A DNA stretch of 64,000 nucleotides from Bacteroides sp. (GTDB lineage Bacteria > Bacteroidota > Bacteroidia > Bacteroidales > Muribaculaceae), in contig JAAVDH010000018.1 in NCBI GenBank assembly GCA_014801865.1, forward strand, positions 137,714 through 201,713, written 5' to 3'. Below the pieces are notes generated by a model. The model searched no databases and had not been told where the DNA came from. It saw nothing but the letters and a program-made list of their open reading frames with translations. Positions 8,554 to 17,171 of the stretch are shown one piece after another (the stretch's first letter is position 1; each line of letters opens with the position of its first letter). The translations under genes were made by a program, and so were the position numbers.

Positions 8554-10914
8554 TTATCTTACGGTTATTTCATCGAAGTAAATCCATGTGGGGGTACCCT
8601 CACGTGCCATGCCGTCGGGTATGCGACCGGGATTCGTGGCGCGGATACGCAGATAGCGGGCAGAGTCGAGATTTGCGTTGAAGGTTGACTCCAGCCTATT
8701 GTTTCCGGGGCGGAAGTATGTGGCGGAATCGTAGCTGATGGTGTCAATAAGAGTATAGTCTGTGCCGTCATTGGAGGCATACAGCTCTATGATGGCCGGG
8801 GCTGCGACACACAAATCGGGGTCGACAAGAGTTCCGACAGCAACAGTGTTAACCGCCGTAGGTGCGCCGAGATCAAGGGTCATTTCCGCATCGCTGTTAT
8901 GCCATCCGGCCCATTCAAAGTCGCTGTTGCGGGAGCTGCCTCTTACCCCGTTGGTCAGCACGGCGTGACGTCCGTTCGTCGATTTTGCGGTCACGTTGCG
9001 TCCTACGCCTTTATGGTTGACGACGGGGAGCGAGAGCATACGTCCGTGCTGACGACCCTGTTTGTCGTATGTAGCAGCGTAAACGGTTGTGCCCGGGGCG
9101 ATGGTCAGGGGTGCGGTATATATGGTTCCTGTGGCCACATCGGTATTTTCGCTATTGCTCCCTCTATTGCTCAGTATGTAGCGGATATCCATGTCGGGGC
9201 GCTCATTCGTGAGTGTCACGGTTACGTTTCCGATGTTGTCGGGCTGCGCATCGTGCTGTATGTTATACATGGAGGTAGCATAGTTGATGCCCTTATCGCC
9301 CATCTCTTTAAGCATGTTGTCAGATGAGGCGATGAATTCACCCCACTGGCGGCGACCTGCGGGACTCCATGCACGTTCGGCCACGGCAAGCATGCGGGGG
9401 AAAAGCAGATACTCCATGTCTGATGGAGATGAGCAGAATTCACTCCATAGCGATCCTTGAATACCTTGAAGCTGATTTTCCATTTCGGGGGTCCAGTCGT
9501 CGGCTACAGGCTCGTAATTGTAAATATCCGTAAGAGTGTTGTTGCCGAAATAGGTAAACGGCTCAAACCATTGAGGCCCCTGATAGCGGATAAGGTAAAG
9601 TTTCTGGGCGGGTGTCATGATGAACTTGCGTCCGGAGTGTCGGGCATCCTCCACGGCCACTTTGCCGGTGCCCTGCCAACCCATGATGGTCATCTCTTTT
9701 GTGGGATTGCCGTATGTAGCCTCGTCCCATCCCATGGGTGTACGTCCGTTAGCCATGACATGATCAGCTATCTGATTCATAAACCATCCCTGGAGAGCCT
9801 CATATCCGTCGAGATCGAGGGAGTCGATACGGGCCTTGCATCGGGGGCACTTCTCCCAACGCGATTTATTTGCCTCGTCGCCTCCGAGATGTATCATTTT
9901 GGAGGGGAATATATCCATCACTTCATCAAGCACACCTTTATAGAAAGTGATGGCGTCGTCATTGCCTCCGCAGATTATAATGCTGGCATCCTTACCTCCG
10001 ATGCCGGGAAACGGACCTATGAATTCGTTATCAACCGGGCAGGTGAGCTCAGGATATGATGCTATGGCTGCCGCAGCGTGGGCGGGAAGCTCTATCTCAG
10101 GTATGATGTTGACATTGCGTTCCGCGGCATAGTTCACCAGTTCCTTCATCTGTTGTTGAGTGTAGAATCCGCCGTAAAGAGCGGGTTCGTCAGCCGAACG
10201 GGCGTTGAGACGCGTCGGGAATTTGTCGGGCCTGTCCACACGCCACGCACCTATTTCGGTGAGGCGGGGATATTTCTTGATTTCGAGTCTCCAGCCGTTA
10301 TCATCGGTGAGATGGAGATGTACGTTGTTAATCTTAAGTGCTGAGGCTTGGTCAATTAGTTTTCTTAAGTTTTCAACCGGGATATAACAGCGCGCCACAT
10401 CCACCATCATACCTCTGTAACCGAATCGCGGTGAGTCGGTTATGGTACATTCGCGGAGCTTGCCTCCCTCTGAGGCGGCCTGACGCAGCATCTGAGCGAG
10501 GGTCTGGGCTGCGTAGTAGAATCCGGCTTCTGTTGATGCGGTGACAGTGACCCCTTTTCTACCGACGGTGACTCCATAGGTCTCGTCAGTCGCGTTACTG
10601 TCAGTGTGTGAGGGCAGTAGTTTAAGGGTTACGTTGAGAATATCTTTTGAGCTATGTTTGCCGGACACGGCACGGATACTTCTCGATTCGAGGTCGGAGG
10701 CGAATTTCACAGCCTGTGGTTCATCGCCTTTGACCGTCACCAATGTCAGTGAATTGTAGTCAAGTGCGCCATCATTATACGTTATCTCAGCAACGGAGGG
10801 GAGAATATGATAATTATATCCGGGAGTTGTATACGGAGTATTTTGTGTGGCTGATAAGGCGGGCCCTGCGAGTAGCATGGCTATGGATAATATACCTGAT
10901 TGGTAGCGGTTCAT
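8554..10914 (-). CDS. GH20 beta-N-acetylhexosaminidase with C-terminal F5/8-type domain
   Basis: Exported exo-glycosidase that removes terminal GlcNAc/GalNAc from glycans; periplasmic or surface location inferred. 786 residues with a signal peptide (M-N-R-Y-Q-S-G-I-L...A-L-S). Order of domains: GH20b-like beta domain (about 30-155), catalytic TIM barrel (about 160-510) with H-L-G-G-D-E, whose D-E pair near residues 345-346 is the substrate-assisted catalytic pair, a short chitobiase-type C-terminal domain, and a discoidin/F5-8C carbohydrate-binding-like domain (about 640-786). It stands alone and divergent from rsmA. Such enzymes in gut Bacteroidales act on mucin or N-glycans, which is inference here. 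Confidence 0.93.
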   Translation of the reverse strand: MNRYQSGILSIAMLLAGPALSATQNTPYTTPGYNYHILPSVAEITYNDGALDYNSLTLVTVKGDEPQAVKFASDLESRSIRAVSGKHSSKDILNVTLKLLPSHTDSNATDETYGVTVGRKGVTVTASTEAGFYYAAQTLAQMLRQAASEGGKLRECTITDSPRFGYRGMMVDVARCYIPVENLRKLIDQASALKINNVHLHLTDDNGWRLEIKKYPRLTEIGAWRVDRPDKFPTRLNARSADEPALYGGFYTQQQMKELVNYAAERNVNIIPEIELPAHAAAAIASYPELTCPVDNEFIGPFPGIGGKDASIIICGGNDDAITFYKGVLDEVMDIFPSKMIHLGGDEANKSRWEKCPRCKARIDSLDLDGYEALQGWFMNQIADHVMANGRTPMGWDEATYGNPTKEMTIMGWQGTGKVAVEDARHSGRKFIMTPAQKLYLIRYQGPQWFEPFTYFGNNTLTDIYNYEPVADDWTPEMENQLQGIQGSLWSEFCSSPSDMEYLLFPRMLAVAERAWSPAGRRQWGEFIASSDNMLKEMGDKGINYATSMYNIQHDAQPDNIGNVTVTLTNERPDMDIRYILSNRGSNSENTDVATGTIYTAPLTIAPGTTVYAATYDKQGRQHGRMLSLPVVNHKGVGRNVTAKSTNGRHAVLTNGVRGSSRNSDFEWAGWHNSDAEMTLDLGAPTAVNTVAVGTLVDPDLCVAAPAIIELYASNDGTDYTLIDTISYDSATYFRPGNNRLESTFNANLDSARYLRIRATNPGRIPDGMAREGTPTWIYFDEITVR

Positions 10915-10986
10915 GGCGAGGTTATTATGACGGTGATATAATGGTGATGAGATATTATGTCAGGGGGAATACGTGACAATTAAATG

Positions 10987-10994
10987 CAAAATTA
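10987..10994 (-). promoter_or_regulatory. -7 box for the GH20 gene
   Basis: Minus-strand TAATTTTG, 72 bases upstream of the GH20 start. It lies back to back with the rsmA promoter in a 127-bp divergent region. Confidence 0.5.
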
Positions 10995-11029
10995 ACCAAA
11001 ATACTGACCCGTGTACCATCTGATTTTGT

Positions 11030-11037
11030 TAATTTTG
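11030..11037 (+). promoter_or_regulatory. -7 box for rsmA
   Basis: Plus-strand TAATTTTG, 22 bases upstream of the ATG at 11060. The predicted transcription start near 11043 excludes the TTG start of the ORF track (11042) as a sensible start. Confidence 0.55.
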
Positions 11038-11059
11038 TGAGTTGTCAGGAGATATCCCG

Positions 11060-11917
11060 ATGGCTCAACCATTGTATAACTCTAATTTTACTGTTGACAT
11101 GCAGAAAGTTAAGCCTAAAAAGGCGCTTGGTCAGCATTTTCTTACTGACCTCTCGGTAGCCGACCGTATAGCCTCCTCGCTGGATGATTACACTCACGTG
11201 CCGGTGCTTGAGGTAGGCCCCGGTATGGGTGTGCTGACACGACCTCTTATCAATAAGGGTCATGATGTTAAGGTGGCTGAGATTGACACCGAAAGTGTGG
11301 CGTATCTCCGCAATGAGTTTCCCGAGCTTGCCGCAGCTGACGGCATAGTGGAGGGTGACTTCCTTACGCTTGATCTTGCCACCGTGTTTCCCGGCGCTGA
11401 AAAGATATGCGTGATAGGCAATTATCCCTATAATATCTCCTCACAGATTTTTTTTCATGTACTTGAGTATCGCGACTTGGTTGTGTGCTGTAGCGGTATG
11501 CTTCAGCGCGAGGTGGCGATGCGCCTTGCAGCAGCTCCGGGCTCGAGAGACCGCGGCATACTCAGTGTGCTGCTCCAGGCCTGGTATGATGTGAGCTACC
11601 TGTTTACTGTAGACGAGCATGTGTTTCATCCCGCACCTAAGGTCAAGAGCGGTGTGATAAAGATGGTGCGCAACGATGTTACCTCTTTAGGTTGTGACGA
11701 ACGGCTGTTCAAGAGTGTAGTTAAAGCCGCCTTCGGACAGCGCCGCAAGACACTGCGCAACGCTATTAAAAGCATACTTCCTCCGGGAGTGACTCCCGCT
11801 GTACTGGAGCAGCTTAATGACGAGCAAGGACGTCCCATGATGCAGTTGCGCCCTGAGCAACTTTCGGTGGCTGACTTCATAGCCCTTACCAATGCTGTGA
11901 CGCAACTGAGAGGCTGA
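11060..11917 (+). CDS. rsmA: 16S rRNA dimethyladenosine transferase RsmA/KsgA
   Basis: Dimethylates two adjacent adenosines near the 3' end of 16S rRNA during 30S maturation. From 11060 it has 285 residues. The family core starts with K-P-K-K-A-L-G-Q-H-F-L, followed by the SAM-binding E-V-G-P-G-M-G-V-L-T and the catalytic N-Y-P-Y-N-I-S (family N-L-P-Y variant). The ATG at 11060 has an AGGAG eight bases upstream; a second ATG at 11099 would start right at the conserved core and is an equally reasonable choice. It lies upstream of mgtE on the same strand with a 70-base gap. Confidence 0.94.
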   Translation: MAQPLYNSNFTVDMQKVKPKKALGQHFLTDLSVADRIASSLDDYTHVPVLEVGPGMGVLTRPLINKGHDVKVAEIDTESVAYLRNEFPELAAADGIVEGDFLTLDLATVFPGAEKICVIGNYPYNISSQIFFHVLEYRDLVVCCSGMLQREVAMRLAAAPGSRDRGILSVLLQAWYDVSYLFTVDEHVFHPAPKVKSGVIKMVRNDVTSLGCDERLFKSVVKAAFGQRRKTLRNAIKSILPPGVTPAVLEQLNDEQGRPMMQLRPEQLSVADFIALTNAVTQLRG

Positions 11918-11987
11918 TAAAGTAGTCCCTCCCTCCTCCCATCCCCATTTACCCCGAATCCATCACCATCACATAATACTGCAATAA

Positions 11988-13349
11988 ATGAAAGAGTTTA
12001 CCCCGGAGTATCTTTCGCAGTTGCGCGAAATCATCCACAATAAGGATGCAGAGGCCGCTGCCAAGGAATTGGCCGACCTCCACCCCGCCGATATTGCCGA
12101 ACTGTATCAGGACCTTGACATAGATGAGGCGGAATTCCTCTATCATCTGCTTGATGAGGAGAAGGGTGCGGACGTGTTGATGGAACTTGATGAGGATGAC
12201 CGTAAAAAGCTGCTTCAGACGATGCCCGCTGAGGAAATCGCCAAGCAGTTTATCGACCACCTTGATACTGACGATGCGGTAGATATTATTCAGGAGCTCG
12301 ACGAGGAACACCGCGACGAGATTCTTGCGCATATCGATGATGTGGAGCAGGCCGGAGATATCATCGACCTGCTGCGCTACGACGAGGACACCGCCGGTGG
12401 TGTGATGGGTACGGAGATGATCGTGGTCAACGAAAACTGGAGTATGCCCGAGTGTATACGCCAGATGAGGATGCAGGCCGAGGATATGGATGAGGTGTAC
12501 TACGTGTATGTGGTGGATAATGAATACCGGCTTCGCGGAGTGCTCCCGCTTAAGAAACTCATAACCCATCCTTCGGTATCGAAGATTAAGAATGTGATGG
12601 ATCCTGACCCTGTGGCGGTAAAAGCCGATACTCCGGTAGATGAAGTGGCTCTTGACTTCGAGAAATATGACCTTGTGGCGATGCCCGTGGTAGACTCGAT
12701 AGGCCGTCTGGTAGGTCGAATCACGGTCGATGACGTTATGGACCAGGTGCGTGAATCATCGGAGCGTGACTATCAGCTGGCATCAGGTCTGTCCAGCGAT
12801 GTGGAGTCAGACGACACCCTCTTTACACAAACCAAAGCACGTCTGCCGTGGTTGCTCATAGGCATGCTTGGCGGTATCGGCAACTCGCTTATTCTCGGCA
12901 CGTTTGAAAACGGACTAAGTATGGACCCCACACTGGCTCTGTTCATACCTCTTATCGGTGGCACGGGTGGTAACGTCGGCACTCAGTCATCGGCTATCGT
13001 AGTGCAGGGTCTTGCCAACGGCTCGATGGATATACGCAACTCGGCCCGTCAGCTCCTTAAGGAGTTGGGTGTGGGTCTGATGAACGGTAGTATCATATCA
13101 CTGCTGGTGCTGATCTACAACTTCTTTAAACTCGGAGGATTTCATCAGGTGACCACTATAGCCGTGTCTCTATCGTTGTTTGCCGTGGTACTTTTTGCGT
13201 CAGTGTTCGGCACACTTGTGCCCCTGACTCTCGAACGTCTTAAGATAGATCCCGCGCTTGCCACAGGTCCCTTCATTTCTATCACCAACGACATTATAGG
13301 TATGCTCATCTATATGAGTATCTCTACTTGGTTGATGGCAACTCTCTAA
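11988..13349 (+). CDS. mgtE: Magnesium transporter MgtE
   Basis: Mg2+ channel/transporter of the inner membrane gated by cytosolic Mg2+. 453 residues: an acidic N domain with helical repeats (1-125; D-L-H-P-A-D-I-A-E-L, M-P-A-E-E-I-A), two CBS domains (about 130-255), a linking helix, and five membrane segments from about residue 280, with G-G-T-G-G-N-V-G-T-Q in the pore region. The length matches the family. No Mg-responsive leader structure was recognised in the 70-base gap upstream. Confidence 0.95.
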   Translation: MKEFTPEYLSQLREIIHNKDAEAAAKELADLHPADIAELYQDLDIDEAEFLYHLLDEEKGADVLMELDEDDRKKLLQTMPAEEIAKQFIDHLDTDDAVDIIQELDEEHRDEILAHIDDVEQAGDIIDLLRYDEDTAGGVMGTEMIVVNENWSMPECIRQMRMQAEDMDEVYYVYVVDNEYRLRGVLPLKKLITHPSVSKIKNVMDPDPVAVKADTPVDEVALDFEKYDLVAMPVVDSIGRLVGRITVDDVMDQVRESSERDYQLASGLSSDVESDDTLFTQTKARLPWLLIGMLGGIGNSLILGTFENGLSMDPTLALFIPLIGGTGGNVGTQSSAIVVQGLANGSMDIRNSARQLLKELGVGLMNGSIISLLVLIYNFFKLGGFHQVTTIAVSLSLFAVVLFASVFGTLVPLTLERLKIDPALATGPFISITNDIIGMLIYMSISTWLMATL

Positions 13350-13411
13350 GTCTCTTCCTTGGTTTACTCAGTTGTTTTATAGTTATTTCCGGGATGGGCG
13401 TTATCTTAGGC

Positions 13412-13876
13412 TCAGAATGTGAGCGGGCGCACTATGTGTATGCCGGGGCGGATTCTCAGGGGCGTGGCGGCAAATAATGTCCCGCCATTTTCACCATTGT
13501 AGCGCAGGTGATAGAGTTTGGGTCGAAGAAAACCGAGTGATACAGTGGCCGACTGCATAGGTTCGAGCTGATAATGTCCGGCGGTAATGCGTTCTTCGAT
13601 GGTAATATCTGTACCCACCACTGTCACTACGAGACTTACGGCACCATCGCTGCATACGCCCGTCAATCCGTGGCGAACGAGGGTGACAGTAAGGTCTTCA
13701 TTGACGGTCAATTCTATTGAGGGCGTATCATTACCATCGGCCGACAGGTGCATTGCAAGCAGATGCTGTACTACCTCGCCATGTTTTGCGGGTCGTACAA
13801 AGAGCGATATTATGGCTGCCGCCACCACTATGCAGATGACGTGAAACTCTACGGAGTGAAGAAAAGTCAGTATCAT
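13412..13876 (-). CDS. Small single-pass membrane protein of unknown function
   Basis: 154 residues from the ATG at 13876; the track start ten residues upstream adds a stretch that delays the hydrophobic helix and is less likely. One N-terminal membrane segment (F-H-V-I-C-I-V-V-A-A-A-I-I-S-L-F-V) is followed by a beta-rich soluble region of about 120 residues with no known motif. It converges with mgtE and is divergent from dut. Composition is like the neighbours, so it is probably a resident lineage-specific gene. Confidence 0.65.
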   Translation of the reverse strand: MILTFLHSVEFHVICIVVAAAIISLFVRPAKHGEVVQHLLAMHLSADGNDTPSIELTVNEDLTVTLVRHGLTGVCSDGAVSLVVTVVGTDITIEERITAGHYQLEPMQSATVSLGFLRPKLYHLRYNGENGGTLFAATPLRIRPGIHIVRPLTF

Positions 13877-13955
13877 ATCCACAAATATACAAACTTTTCC
13901 CCCCACTTTCCCCTCTTTTTCACCATTGGTCCGAGGGGCTGTCAGCTATTATCAC

Positions 13956-13963
13956 TAATTTTG
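13956..13963 (+). promoter_or_regulatory. -7 box for the dut-TPR-DUF4292-EnvC operon
   Basis: TAATTTTG on the plus strand, with predicted transcription start near 13968. The four following genes are closely spaced or overlapping, so it probably drives them all. Confidence 0.55.
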
Positions 13964-14001
13964 TGTCATAGAAATACTTGATGAGTTTTTTGAGATACGA
14001 T

Positions 14002-14445
14002 ATGGATAGCGTAAAAGTTAGAATCATAAATAGTTCGGCAAACAGCATGCCGGAGTATGCCACACCTTCTTCGGCCGGAATGGATGTGAGGGCCAATATT
14101 GAGACTCCCATTACTCTGATGCCGATGCATAGGGTACTTGTCCCTACGGGGTTGCGTATACAGCTTCCGTTAGGATACGAGTGTCAGATACGCCCGCGCA
14201 GTGGTCTGGCTCTGAAGCATGGTGTTACGGTGCTTAACTCTCCGGGCACGATTGATGCTGACTATCGCGGCGAGATAGGTGTGGTGTTGATTAACCTTTC
14301 GGACACACCTTTTGTTATCAATAACGGGGAGCGAATATGTCAGATGGTCGTGGCTCCCTACTCTCATGTAGAATGGGAGGCTGTGGAGAGTCTTGACGCT
14401 ACTGAGCGCGGTGAGGGTGGCTTCGGCCACACCGGGGTGTGTTAG
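14002..14445 (+). CDS. dut: Deoxyuridine 5'-triphosphate nucleotidohydrolase
   Basis: Hydrolyses dUTP to dUMP, keeping uracil out of DNA and feeding dTMP synthesis. 147 residues from M-D-S-V-K-V-R-I-I. The five dUTPase motifs are in order: A-G-M-D-V-R-A (I), R-P-R-S-G-L-A (II), [15 protein letters not shown] (III), G-E-R-I-C-Q-M-V (IV) and G-G-F-G-H-T-G (V). The ATG at 13981 would add seven residues; the ATG at 14002 fits the family start better. It is first in a run of four same-strand genes. Confidence 0.95.
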   Translation: MDSVKVRIINSSANSMPEYATPSSAGMDVRANIETPITLMPMHRVLVPTGLRIQLPLGYECQIRPRSGLALKHGVTVLNSPGTIDADYRGEIGVVLINLSDTPFVINNGERICQMVVAPYSHVEWEAVESLDATERGEGGFGHTGVC

Positions 14446-14502
14446 CTTGGTTCTAATCTACGAACGACATATCTACTTGATTGAAATAAAAATACTTACT
14501 AA

Positions 14503-16260
14503 GTGAATATAAGAATTGTACGATATTTGGCAACTGCAGTGGTGGTATTAACGGCTTTCACTGCATTGTCGGCCAAGAGTCTCCGCACGTGGGATGTGGA
14601 GGCGACGACACGTAAGGCAGACTTCATATATCTGGAAGCGTTGCGACAGAACATGCTGTCGAATGACGATGCCGCCTACGAACTTGTGTCGCGTTCCTAC
14701 GACATGCATCCTACTGACCCTTATGTGGGTTGGGAGAAGGGTGTGACGCTTCTGCGCCTATCGCAGGGCGATTCGGCCATGGTGGTGGATGGGGTGAACA
14801 TGATGGGAAGATACGTAAAGTCTCATCCCTCGGATCTCTATTCGTCGCTTATGTTGGCGAGCATACTTGACCGCATAGGTCAATATGATGCTGCGGCCAA
14901 GATATGGGAGACGCTTCACGGGGTGTATCCTACGCGCGCAGAGGTTACTTACCGTTATGCCGATATGTTGGCTCAGTCACCAGACCAGGATCGCCGTCAG
15001 CGCGCCATTGAGCTGTATGACTCGCTTGAAATCAGTGAGGGAAAGAGTGTGACGCTTACCGGTCAGAAGATGCGTCTGCTACTGCGCGATCAGGACACGA
15101 CGGCTATATTAGGTGAACTTCACGCCCTGTTGTCGGCGCTTCCGAATTCTGTGGAGGCAAATACGTTTGCCGGAAACGTCATGGCTCAGTTCGCTACGCG
15201 CGACTCTGCGCTTAAGTATTATGACAAGGCATTGGAAATTGATCCTACAAGCGGTTTTGCTTACTACTGTCGCGCCAACTATTTCAGGTCGATAAATGAT
15301 AGTACGGCCTACGACCGCGAAGTGTTTGAGGCGCTCAAGCAGCCCGACCTTGACCTTGCGGTGAAGCTTGGTATCTTTCAGGAGTATATCAAAGAACTGT
15401 ATTCTGACCCTCAGCAGCAGCCACGTATAGCAGACCTGTTCAAGGTGTTGATAGATCTTCATCCCCATGAAGGTGAGATACATAAACTCTATACGGACTA
15501 TCTTGTGGCCGTAAAGGATTATGCCGGAGCGGCCGAGCAGGCTGACTATGCTCTGTCGCTTGATCCGTCGGAGGAGATGGCCTGGGTGCAGCTCATGGGT
15601 ATGTATATGATGGCCAATGAGCCTGTGAAAGCCTTGGATGCGTCGGCGCGAGGCAAGCATTATTTTCCTGAGAATTCCTCATTCCCTACTTTCGAGGCCA
15701 TGTGTTATGTCACGCTCAAGAAGTATGACGAGGCTCAGGCGGCTGTAGATACGGCTCTGACTCTTGTAGATGACTCGGATTATGTGAAGATAGCCGAGCT
15801 ATATACCACCAAGGGTGACATATTTTATTCTCAGAAGCAGCCCGACAGTGCGTTTGTATACTATGATAAGGCCATAGCGATAGACCCTGAGGCTACTACG
15901 GCAATGAATAACGCTGCTTATTATCTTGCCAACAGTGACAAAGACCTTGACCGCGCTCTGGAACTGGTGGAGCGTTGCATGGCTCTGCGCCCCAACGACC
16001 CCACTACGATGGACACCTATGCGTGGGTGCTATTCAAGCTCAAGCGCTATGACGAAGCGCTCAAGGCCATCGATCAGGTGCTTGAAGAGGGAAACGAGGA
16101 TATATTGTCATCAGAGGTCTATGACCATGCAGGCGACATATATTTCATGAATCAGCAGCCTAAGGAGGCGCTTGAATATTGGAAAAAGGCGCTTGAACTT
16201 GACGGCGACAATGAGTTGCTGAAACGTAAAGTACAACACAAGACTTACTTCTATGAATAG
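14503..16260 (+). CDS. Exported tetratricopeptide-repeat protein
   Basis: 585 residues starting at GTG, giving a clear signal peptide (I-V-R-Y-L-A-T-A-V-V-V-L...L-S-A-K). The rest is helical TPR units with recurring Y-D-x-A, A-x-x-x-Y-D-K-A-(L/I) and D-P patterns, strongest at about residues 225-260, 345-380 and 425-580. TPR arrays act as protein-binding scaffolds, so this is probably a periplasmic or lipid-bilayer-associated adaptor. Its 3' end overlaps the DUF4292 lipoprotein by eight bases, and the EnvC-like protein follows, which suggests a joint envelope function. Confidence 0.85.
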   Translation: MNIRIVRYLATAVVVLTAFTALSAKSLRTWDVEATTRKADFIYLEALRQNMLSNDDAAYELVSRSYDMHPTDPYVGWEKGVTLLRLSQGDSAMVVDGVNMMGRYVKSHPSDLYSSLMLASILDRIGQYDAAAKIWETLHGVYPTRAEVTYRYADMLAQSPDQDRRQRAIELYDSLEISEGKSVTLTGQKMRLLLRDQDTTAILGELHALLSALPNSVEANTFAGNVMAQFATRDSALKYYDKALEIDPTSGFAYYCRANYFRSINDSTAYDREVFEALKQPDLDLAVKLGIFQEYIKELYSDPQQQPRIADLFKVLIDLHPHEGEIHKLYTDYLVAVKDYAGAAEQADYALSLDPSEEMAWVQLMGMYMMANEPVKALDASARGKHYFPENSSFPTFEAMCYVTLKKYDEAQAAVDTALTLVDDSDYVKIAELYTTKGDIFYSQKQPDSAFVYYDKAIAIDPEATTAMNNAAYYLANSDKDLDRALELVERCMALRPNDPTTMDTYAWVLFKLKRYDEALKAIDQVLEEGNEDILSSEVYDHAGDIYFMNQQPKEALEYWKKALELDGDNELLKRKVQHKTYFYE

Positions 16261-17161
16261 TGTAGTCACATCATACGCGGGGCGTATACTGCCTGCACGG
16301 ACTGTGCGCAGTGTGGCGGGTTGTGTCCTTGCCGGACTGCTTGCCGCAGGTATGAATTCGTGCGGGAGCCATAAGCAGACTGTCGTTGCGGATCAATCTT
16401 ATGAATCAATAGAACGCATGATATCCGGAGGGAGCTATGCCGAGCGTTTTGCCTCGATATTGCAGGCCGATGATCAATGGACCCGCGTAAAGCTTCCCGT
16501 CACTTTCGGGCTTGAGACTCCGGCACGTTTTTCGGTGACGGGTACGGCTCAGATAGAGCGTGGTGAGAGTGTGTTCGTATCGTTCCGTATGTTAGGCTTC
16601 GAAGTGGCACAACTGTTTGTGACCGACGACCGTATAGTGCTCATCGACAAATACCATCGTAAGTATGTCGAAGAGTCTACCTCTAAGCTGCTCAACGGGG
16701 TGAATGTGACGGTTGACGATTTGCAGTCGCTTCTGTTGGGGCAGCCCTTTGTGGCAGGTGTGGCAGGAGAGGAACTGTCGCGGGCCATAAAGGCAATCGA
16801 TATTGAAGAAATAGATGATAACTGGGATGTGTCGTTGTCTACCGATATAGGCGTTGACTACGGATTTATGTTCAACAGCAATAATAATCTGGGTTATTTC
16901 AGCGCGGGATTTGATAATACGATACCTTTTTTCGTGTGTGAATACTCTTCGCCCGTGAGCCACGGCGAAAGCCTCTTTGCTTCCGGGGCACGCTTTACGG
17001 TGAGAACGGGGAATGACCCTAATAAGAACTTCGTGGGCAGTGTGACGTGGAATTTTGACAAAGCATCGTGGGATGACAATGTTGAACCACGAAAAGTGTC
17101 GACTCCGTCGGGATATGATAAAGTGACCGCTGCCGAATTACTGCAACTCTTTGCTAAATAG
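16253..17161 (+). CDS. DUF4292-type lipoprotein
   Basis: 302 residues with an N-terminal signal and a lipobox ending at Cys in M-N-S-C-G-S. The body resembles the Bacteroidetes DUF4292 family: R-F-S-V-T-G-T-A-Q-I, V-S-F-R-M-L-G-F-E-V, then D-K-Y-H-R-K-Y. The fold is related to LolA/LolB-like lipoprotein carriers in general, and the exact role is unknown. It overlaps the TPR gene by eight bases and precedes the EnvC-like gene by ten, so the three are almost certainly co-expressed. Confidence 0.82.
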   Translation: MNSVVTSYAGRILPARTVRSVAGCVLAGLLAAGMNSCGSHKQTVVADQSYESIERMISGGSYAERFASILQADDQWTRVKLPVTFGLETPARFSVTGTAQIERGESVFVSFRMLGFEVAQLFVTDDRIVLIDKYHRKYVEESTSKLLNGVNVTVDDLQSLLLGQPFVAGVAGEELSRAIKAIDIEEIDDNWDVSLSTDIGVDYGFMFNSNNNLGYFSAGFDNTIPFFVCEYSSPVSHGESLFASGARFTVRTGNDPNKNFVGSVTWNFDKASWDDNVEPRKVSTPSGYDKVTAAELLQLFAK

Positions 17162-17171
17162 ACCCTGAGAT